Below are positions 57,979-64,000 of a stretch of DNA of 64,000 nucleotides, piece after piece (the stretch's first letter is position 1; each line of letters opens with the position of its first letter). Source of the stretch: Phocoena phocoena (taxonomy: Eukaryota; Chordata; Mammalia; Artiodactyla; Phocoenidae); the NCBI RefSeq assembly GCF_963924675.1, contig NC_089239.1, positions 28,605,818 through 28,669,817 of the forward strand. The letters run 5' to 3'. The position numbers and the translations under genes were made by a program. Under the pieces are notes generated by a model. The model saw only the letters and a list, made by a program, of their open reading frames with translations, was not told the DNA's origin and ran no database searches.

Positions 57979-58109
57979 GAAAATTATAGGGATCTATAAT
58001 CATTAAGTAAAAGAATAAGAGAACCATGAGCACTAAGTAAAAAGAGTGGGGAACCATGAACAAACATGGGGATGACTGGGGGCAAGAACCAGAACCAGTG
58101 CTTTCACTG

Positions 58110-59650
58110 ACCTTAGATGATATTCAGAGCCCATAACAAATTTGCAGAACTGAATTTGAAATTACTGAGTTAAGACCTGACTTTTGAAAGGTACTAGGAC
58201 AACAGGATTCCTGAAGATAAAAACCAAGCAACCATGATTTCACAATCCAAAATTACCAACACACGATGAAAAAGTAAGCATGAGAATCAGAGACAACAAA
58301 CAATTTAAGCTCTGAAGATATGATCTTAAAATATAAGATACTAGTTACAGTAATAAACTAAAAATGAAGACAATGATTAAAGAAATAAAAAATGACTAAA
58401 AATAATGAGCAAGCAATAGGGGTCTCTTAAGTGACCACAAAGATAGGAAAAGAAACAAATATTTATATGATAAAAGTGTACTATTTTTATATTTAAACCT
58501 CAAAGGATAAGTTAAATAAATTAGATACAGCTGAAGATAAATAGCAAACTCAAAGGTGGATCTGGAAAAAATTACCCAGAAATTGGCATAAAGAAAAATG
58601 AAGAATGAAAACATGAAATTTGAGAGACACAGGTGATAAAATTAGGATTACTATATGGCTGAGTATGGTCCCCAAAGAGTTAATAGTGTAAATGAAGGAG
58701 AAGTATTATTTAAAATGTTAAAAACTGAACATTGTTTATAACTTAAGGCATGAATACAAAGATACAGGAAAGGCAATGGCTATATCAGGCAAAAAGGAAA
58801 GCAAATTCACTTGTAGACATAATTTGATGAATTTGTAAAATATCAAAGATGATGGAAGAGAGGAGACATTGCAGGAACAGATCCACAGTCGTACGAGAAA
58901 ATGAAAGTAGCAGCATAGCATAAAAATAACTGATTATTTAACAATGATCCTGGAACAATTGGTTATTATCATGGAAAACAAATTAAACTGGATTCTTACA
59001 TTAGGCCATAGCTTAAAATTGACTTAGGTATATTAACAAAGACAAATATAAAAAGCAAAAATTTTAAGGTTTTAAATGAAAATATAGGATTTTTTTTCCT
59101 GAACTTAGAGAAGTAAAAAATATCTTAAGTATCACCCCATTTTAACCACAATCCAATTACATTAAAATGAAAGCCTCTGTTCTTCAAAAGGCACCATTAG
59201 GTAAATGAACAGTCAATTCTCCAATTAGAAGAGGTTCACAAAAAGTTTTACTGAAATATGCTATTCACTTGTAAATGTGTCACAGCTGTATTAGTCCATG
59301 TTCAACAGAAAAATGTATCAATCAATTGCATCATTCACAAATGAATAGTATAGTTGCCTGAGAAATACTGTATATCAAATATAGAATGTTGAATGAAAAT
59401 ATTACAAAAGTCTATACAGAGTATACTGTTTATACAATTACAAAGTGAACTAGACAAAACAATATATTGTTTAAATATCGCAAAAAATGAGAAACACAAA
59501 GTCCATTTGGGTGACAACGTCTAGGTTGGGAGCAGGTTGGGGACTGGGTTTTGGGAAGAATGCATTTATTGAATCATGAACAATTATAAGTTAAATGAAT
59601 TCTCTTCTGAAATATACATTTTTAAATACATTTTCTTATTTAAAGGTAAC
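58110..59650 (+). mobile_element. Old L1M remnant, patchy (ORF1 region then ORF2 C-terminus)
   Basis: 58300-58740 follows L1M ORF1 ('ttagatacagctgaagataa', 'gatctggaaaaaattaccca', 'tttgagagacacaggtgata'). 58935-59235 follows the ORF2 C-terminal region ('cctggaacaattggttatta', 'cctctgttcttcaaaaggca', 'gcaccattaggtaaatgaac'), and 59335-59640 resembles a 3' UTR. ORF2 between them is missing, so the copy has a large internal deletion or is two adjacent elements. Confidence 0.65.
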
Positions 59651-60984
59651 TCAAAACATATTTAAATAAATTTAATTCATTTGAACTCTTTTAATAGCCC
59701 TGAATAAAGTTCATGACAAACTACTTTGTAGCACCAGTCTTCAGAATAGAATTCAGTATTCTCCAAAGAAAGCAGGGTTTCAGTAAACATTTTTAAAAGG
59801 TGTTCTGTACTCAGTGAATATAGGGCTTCAACCTCCAAATGCAGTATATAAACAGAGTTTGGAGGCAAAAATAATCACAACATTGATGAGATGAAAATGT
59901 CCTAAATTTAAGTTACATATTTAAAAGTTAATATCATAATTTTAAATTAATATCATAAATGACATTTTCAATAGAAGGAAAATACTTGTGGTTTCAATTG
60001 AGTCCCTGGGCCGCGGGGGAGGTGAAGATGTTAATTTAGCAATGTTTCTCCAAGATTACTGAAAGAAAAGACCACAGTTTCATTCAAAAACTACTGTTTG
60101 ACTATGCACGGATTCATTCACCAAATAAGAATTTATTTCCCACCTACTTAAAGAAGGACACTGCCAGGTAATGTGAGAGATATAAAAATTATCTCTTTCC
60201 TCCAATAGCTTATAGACTGATGTATTGGTATGAAACTGCATGGTAAGACCTGCAGTGGTGGTATCCTGCCTACATACAAATTCCTCACATTTGAGTAAGA
60301 AATCTCTATCTTTCTTGCTACTAACTATGGCAGAGCCTACTAAATCATGCAAACTCATGATTTTCTCCCCTAAAAATCTCTATGTCACAAAGAAAATAAT
60401 TTGGTTTGATTATGTGAAAAATTACATTTTCTAAATAAAAGCTTACGTAAATGGACAAAATTCCATTTTAGACCCATTTTGGAATTCTGAAGCTCTCCAC
60501 ATGATTTTAAAGTAACACAATACAGAGATTAGAGGGAAGAGGCAAAAGGTCTTTTATCCCTGTTTGCCAGCAGAGTACCAGGTCAGCAAACAATTTCGTT
60601 CAAATAGCCAGAAATCAACTTAACAACATTCAACGAGGGAAAAAGAAGCCAGTCTATCTATTTTAAAGTTTCCTTTAATTCTAGAAGTCCTGAGTCTCTG
60701 TTTTCAATTCACTAGAACTCACACCCACTGTTCCATGCAGTCTTCAAATGCATCATCTTTGTCTGATACTTGTACCAAATTAAGTTTTCCTGATCATAAT
60801 AAAGGATTTCAAAGTGAAGGATCCAACCAGCGTAGTCATAATATTTTGGTAGTTTAAAAACTATGTGAATTAGATGGTTTGATATCCCACAATTACTTTT
60901 GGAGGAACAATTTCTGAAATACACAGTTGTGCCCAAAATGTTAATAAAATCTAATAAGGCATCAATAATGAAAATGAATCCTTG
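59651..60984. other. Noncoding DNA, one weak repeat-like patch
   Basis: 60095-60230 ('ggacactgccaggtaatgtg', 'caatagcttatagactgatg') resembles a common old mammalian repeat that I cannot name. The 92-codon minus frame at 60080-60358 overlaps it and shows no domain. Confidence 0.4.
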
Positions 60985-61205
60985 GGTGTATGTGAAGTAC
61001 TGTCCAGAGCATTATATATGTTGACTCATGTAATTATTAACATGACTTTACAAAATATATGCTATTATTATCTCTATTTTGTAAATTAAAAACCAAGATG
61101 GAAAGAATTTTAAGTCACTTGTCCAAAGCCACAGAGTTAAACAAATGGAGTGCTGAGTTTAAAATTCTGTCACCTGGATTCAAATCCCATGCTTAGAGCT
61201 CCCAA
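60985..61205 (-). mobile_element. MIR SINE remnant
   Basis: Reversed MIR, well preserved: 'catgtaattattaacatgac', 'tatgctattattatctctat', 'tttaagtcacttgtccaaag', 'ccacagagttaaacaaatgg' and 'ggattcaaatcccatgctta'. Confidence 0.85.
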
Positions 61206-62329
61206 CCACCAAGACAAAGATGATTTACCATCTAAGTTCGATGTCAACAAAACAACAGCACACAAACATATACATGGCAGAAGTGCTGCCTCTTGAGCTT
61301 AGTCATGTGATGAGATGATCTACTTGACTTAAATTCATATTAGTGCTACTTCTTGAGTAGATTTTTGTGGGTTTTTGTTGTTGTTAATCATACAAAAAGC
61401 TGTTTAGCTGTAATATTATTTGAATCTATGTGAACAGTTCAAGTGCTTCTCAGATGACGTTTACATTAAATTAACATATGTGTCTTGGCATATATTTTAA
61501 AATCAGCAAAAATCCAAGGATACTCTCTAAGGAGAGTGAGATTTTAAAAATAGAGTTTTAAAAATATTTGTAAAAAATATAAATTATTGAATATGGTAAC
61601 ATAGCTTGAGCTCCACATAAATGACCAAGACAGTGCAGCGAGAGTTAAAGGAAACAAGCTGTTCCTATAGCTTGAAGTAGTTAGGGTACCCTTCACATGA
61701 AAAAAATTAAAGTGAAAAAACCCTTGATGGATGGACAGAATATATGAAACTGAATTGGCAGAATAAATATTTTCCAAGCAGATGAATGCTGTGAGCAAAG
61801 GAAATGAATAGGACTCATGATGCTTTGTGATGAAAACCACTGATGAGTCCATACGTGTATGATTATAAGTCCTTGCATCTCTCATAATACAAGATACTTC
61901 ATTTACTTTCAACAACTAAGTACTATTTGAAAATTTCATATTAGTGTGACAGCACCCAAATTGATACTAGTTTTTAGTAAATTAAATGCTTATACATATC
62001 ATCTGGTAGAATTCCTGAAAATAAACAAAAATGAAGGGAAAGTATTTAATACAAAGTGAGTAATAAGGGGCTACTGACTACACAAAGGTAGTGATGGGTG
62101 TCTTAGTAAATAAGTCAAAAATAATACTGTAATTGCTCAAAATGTGGACATCACACATATATCTTTACATGATAAATATAAAATTATATAATTATAGGAC
62201 ATACCTATAACAGTTTATTTCCCTGAAGATGGATATTTATGAATTAGAAAATTTCTGCATATCATAGTTTTAAAAGATGAACAGAAATAGTCTAGAATAG
62301 TTTCATAAAATATGAACCTACATACAGTA
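61206..62329. other. AT-rich noncoding DNA
   Basis: No repeat identified. A 123-codon minus frame at 61544-61915 is without motif support in this AT-rich stretch. Confidence 0.45.
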
Positions 62330-63000
62330 AGTATTTGGCATTCTCTATGTCTAACCAGCCTCATAGAATAATCTCTCCTTTACTTGCCTGTATACTCTTT
62401 TTGAAGTTTCTTCAATTGTTAATATTTTGCCCTTTTCACCACATCACATCAAGGGTACACAGCATCAACATGACTCATCACAGTTGATGTTTAACTTGAT
62501 CACCTGACTGAAGGAGTGTTTGTTAGGTTTCTCCACTGAAAAGTCATGCTTTTTCTCCCCACTCTCCATACTCCATCTTTTGAAAGAAAATTACTATAAA
62601 CAAGTGAAATTTATGGAACGAGGAGTTACGTTCCACCTCCTCTAGGGCAGAAAATATACATAAATTATCTGGAATTCTTCTGCATGGGAGAGTTGTCCCT
62701 TTTTCAGCATGTATTTTAATTCTTTGATCCTTAATTTATAACAGTACAGATGCAAAGATATTTATTTTATACTTGAGGTTATTATCCAATGATTATTATT
62801 ATACTCAAATAATTCCAGTTGTAGTACTACTTTCACTTGGTAATATGCATTTAAGGTTTCATGATGTCTGTTACCAGATAGCTCATTTCTTTTTATCACT
62901 GAATAATATTCCATTGTATGGATATACCACAGTTTGTTTAACCATTATCCCATTCAAGGACAATCTCCACTTGATGCTATTGTAAATCATGTTTTATTAA
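62330..63000 (-). mobile_element. Old L1M, reversed (3' UTR and ORF2 end)
   Basis: On the plus strand: 'aattcttctgcatgggagag', 'gagttgtccctttttcagca', 'atttattttatacttgaggt' and 'ttatccaatgattattatta', then 'gaataatattccattgtatg' and 'ccacagtttgtttaaccatt'. The 3' UTR is the reversed form of the same L1M type seen at 24360-25345. Confidence 0.83.
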
Positions 63001-63109
63001 TTTCAAATTCAAACAGTTTATCAATGATATTTAGGAAACTAATTGACTATTGTATATTATTTTGTGTACCTTGTGATCCTACTGTACTCACTTATTAGTT
63101 CCAGAATGT

Positions 63110-63458
63110 TCTGTGTCCATAGCAGCATTATCTATAATATCCAAAAGGAGGCAGCTTAACCCAAGTGTCCATCCACAGATGAATGGATAACCAAAATGTG
63201 GCAAACACACACACACACACACACACGTGCACACACAAACATCAGAATATTATTCAGCCTTAAAAAGGAAGGAAATTTTGATACACACTATGATATGGAT
63301 GAACTTTGAGGATATTATACTAATTGAAATAGCCAGTCACAGAAAAACCAATACTGTATGATTTTATTTATACAAGGTACCTAGAGTTGTCACACTCATA
63401 GAGACGGAGTGTAGAATGGTGGGTACCAGTGGCTGGCAGGAGAGGGAATGGGAGGTGC
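63110..63458 (+). mobile_element. Old L1 ORF2 end and 3' UTR, cut by another L1
   Basis: 'tgtccatagcagcattatct', 'ccaagtgtccatccacagat', 'gaatattattcagccttaaa', 'gatgaactttgaggatatta' and 'gtgggtaccagtggctggca' run in sense order. A (CA)n tract lies inside. The sequence stops at the T-run of the reversed L1. Confidence 0.92.
63204..63226. repeat. (CA)n microsatellite inside an L1
   Basis: About 11 CA units followed by gtgcacacacaaac. It replaces the usual tatac stretch of the L1 sequence. Confidence 0.9.
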
Positions 63459-64000
63459 TTTTTTTTTTTTTTTTTAACATCTTTATTGGGGTATAATTGC
63501 TTTACAATGGTGTGTTAGTTTCTGCTTTATAACAAAGTGAATCAGCTATACATATACATATGTTCCCATATGTCTTCCCTCTTGCGTCTCCCTCCCTCCC
63601 ACTCTCCCCATCCCACACTTCCAGGCTGTCACAAAGCACCGAGCTAATATCCCTGTGCCTTGCGGCTGCTTCCCCCCAGCTATCTACCTTACTACGTTTG
63701 TTAGTGTGTATATGTCCATGACTCTCTCTCGCCCTGTCAAAACTCACCCTTCCCCCTCCCCATATCCTCAAGTCCGTTCTCCAGTAGGTCTGCGTCTTTA
63801 TTCCTATCTTACCCCTAGGTTCTTCATGACATTTTTTTCCCTTAAATTCCATATATATGTGTTAGCATACGGTATTTGTCTTTTTCTTTCTGACTTACTT
63901 CACTCTGTATGACAGACTCTAGGTCTATCCATCTCATTACAAATAGCTCAATTTCATTTCTTTTTAAGGCTGAGTAATATTCCATTGTGTATATGTGCCA
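63459..64000 (-). mobile_element. Young L1, reversed, continuing beyond the window
   Basis: Starts with a T-run (63459-63476), the reverse of the A tail, then 'catctttattggggtataat' and the reversed 3' UTR of the same type as the 13-kb L1 ('gtgttagtttctgctttata', 'gtgccttgcggctgcttccc'). It enters the reversed ORF2 end ('tctgtatgacagactctagg', 'gtaatattccattgtgtata') at the window edge. It is one of the least diverged L1 copies here. How far it extends is unknown. Confidence 0.96.

Noticed and set aside
61544..61915. 123-codon minus-strand frame as a gene
   Set aside because: It lies in AT-rich noncoding DNA with no domain, and a frame this long is not surprising in a 64-kb window.
1..64000. 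A novel multi-gene system
   Set aside because: No two intact adjacent genes exist in the window. Everything with clear coding ancestry is a retrotransposon remnant or a single decayed frame.

Overview
The window is nuclear DNA from a mammal, very probably a cetacean and most likely a toothed whale. The main evidence is eleven copies of the tRNA-derived CHR SINE family of whales, hippos and ruminants, whose head begins gggcttccctggtggcgca. At least five have the short GC-rich body typical of cetacean genomes. Several 5'-truncated L1 copies carry a cetartiodactyl-type 3' UTR. No intact protein-coding gene, RNA gene or CRISPR array was found. This is a repeat-dense, AT-rich intergenic or deep intronic stretch, and open reading frames longer than 100 codons are mostly L1 remnants, reverse-strand SINE shadows or chance.

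Layout. 1-7.5 kb: mostly unique DNA with a (CA)n tract, two old L1 pieces, an L1 3' tail, MIR remnants and a CpG-rich candidate retrocopy (5.3-5.75 kb, minus). 7.55-13.29 kb: a nearly full-length but dead L1 on the plus strand. 13.3-20 kb: unique DNA, MIRs and an old L1 interrupted by a CHR SINE with a clear target-site duplication. 20-26.7 kb: an L1M/HAL1-like ORF1 region, a reversed L1, an L1M 3' UTR carrying a 61-bp L1 insertion, and three CHR SINEs. 26.7-28.1 kb: a decayed coding-like frame on the minus strand. 28.5-29.6 kb: L1 inside older L1. 29.6-36 kb: largely unique, with an unclassified 2-kb stretch at 31.3-33.3 kb. 36-37.7 kb: two CHR SINEs, two MIRs and an L1 insertion that looks like a 3' transduction. 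38-50.6 kb: MIRs, LTR remnants (MLT1 and ERVL-like), two long reversed L1M copies, a CHR SINE and a mariner-type MITE. 51.1-53.5 kb: an L1 nested in an older L1. 53.9-58 kb: a cluster of four CHR SINEs, two MLT1 LTRs and L1/MIR pieces. 58.1-64 kb: L1M remnants, a MIR, and the 3' end of a reversed young L1 that runs off the window.

Nothing here forms an operon, pathway or new defence-like system. The informative content is insertion history: nested elements, target-site duplications, one probable L1 3' transduction and two candidate decayed gene copies whose parents I could not name. Family assignments were made by eye against remembered consensus patterns. Subfamily names are therefore approximate and boundaries are good to about 10-30 bases, unless a target-site duplication fixes them.
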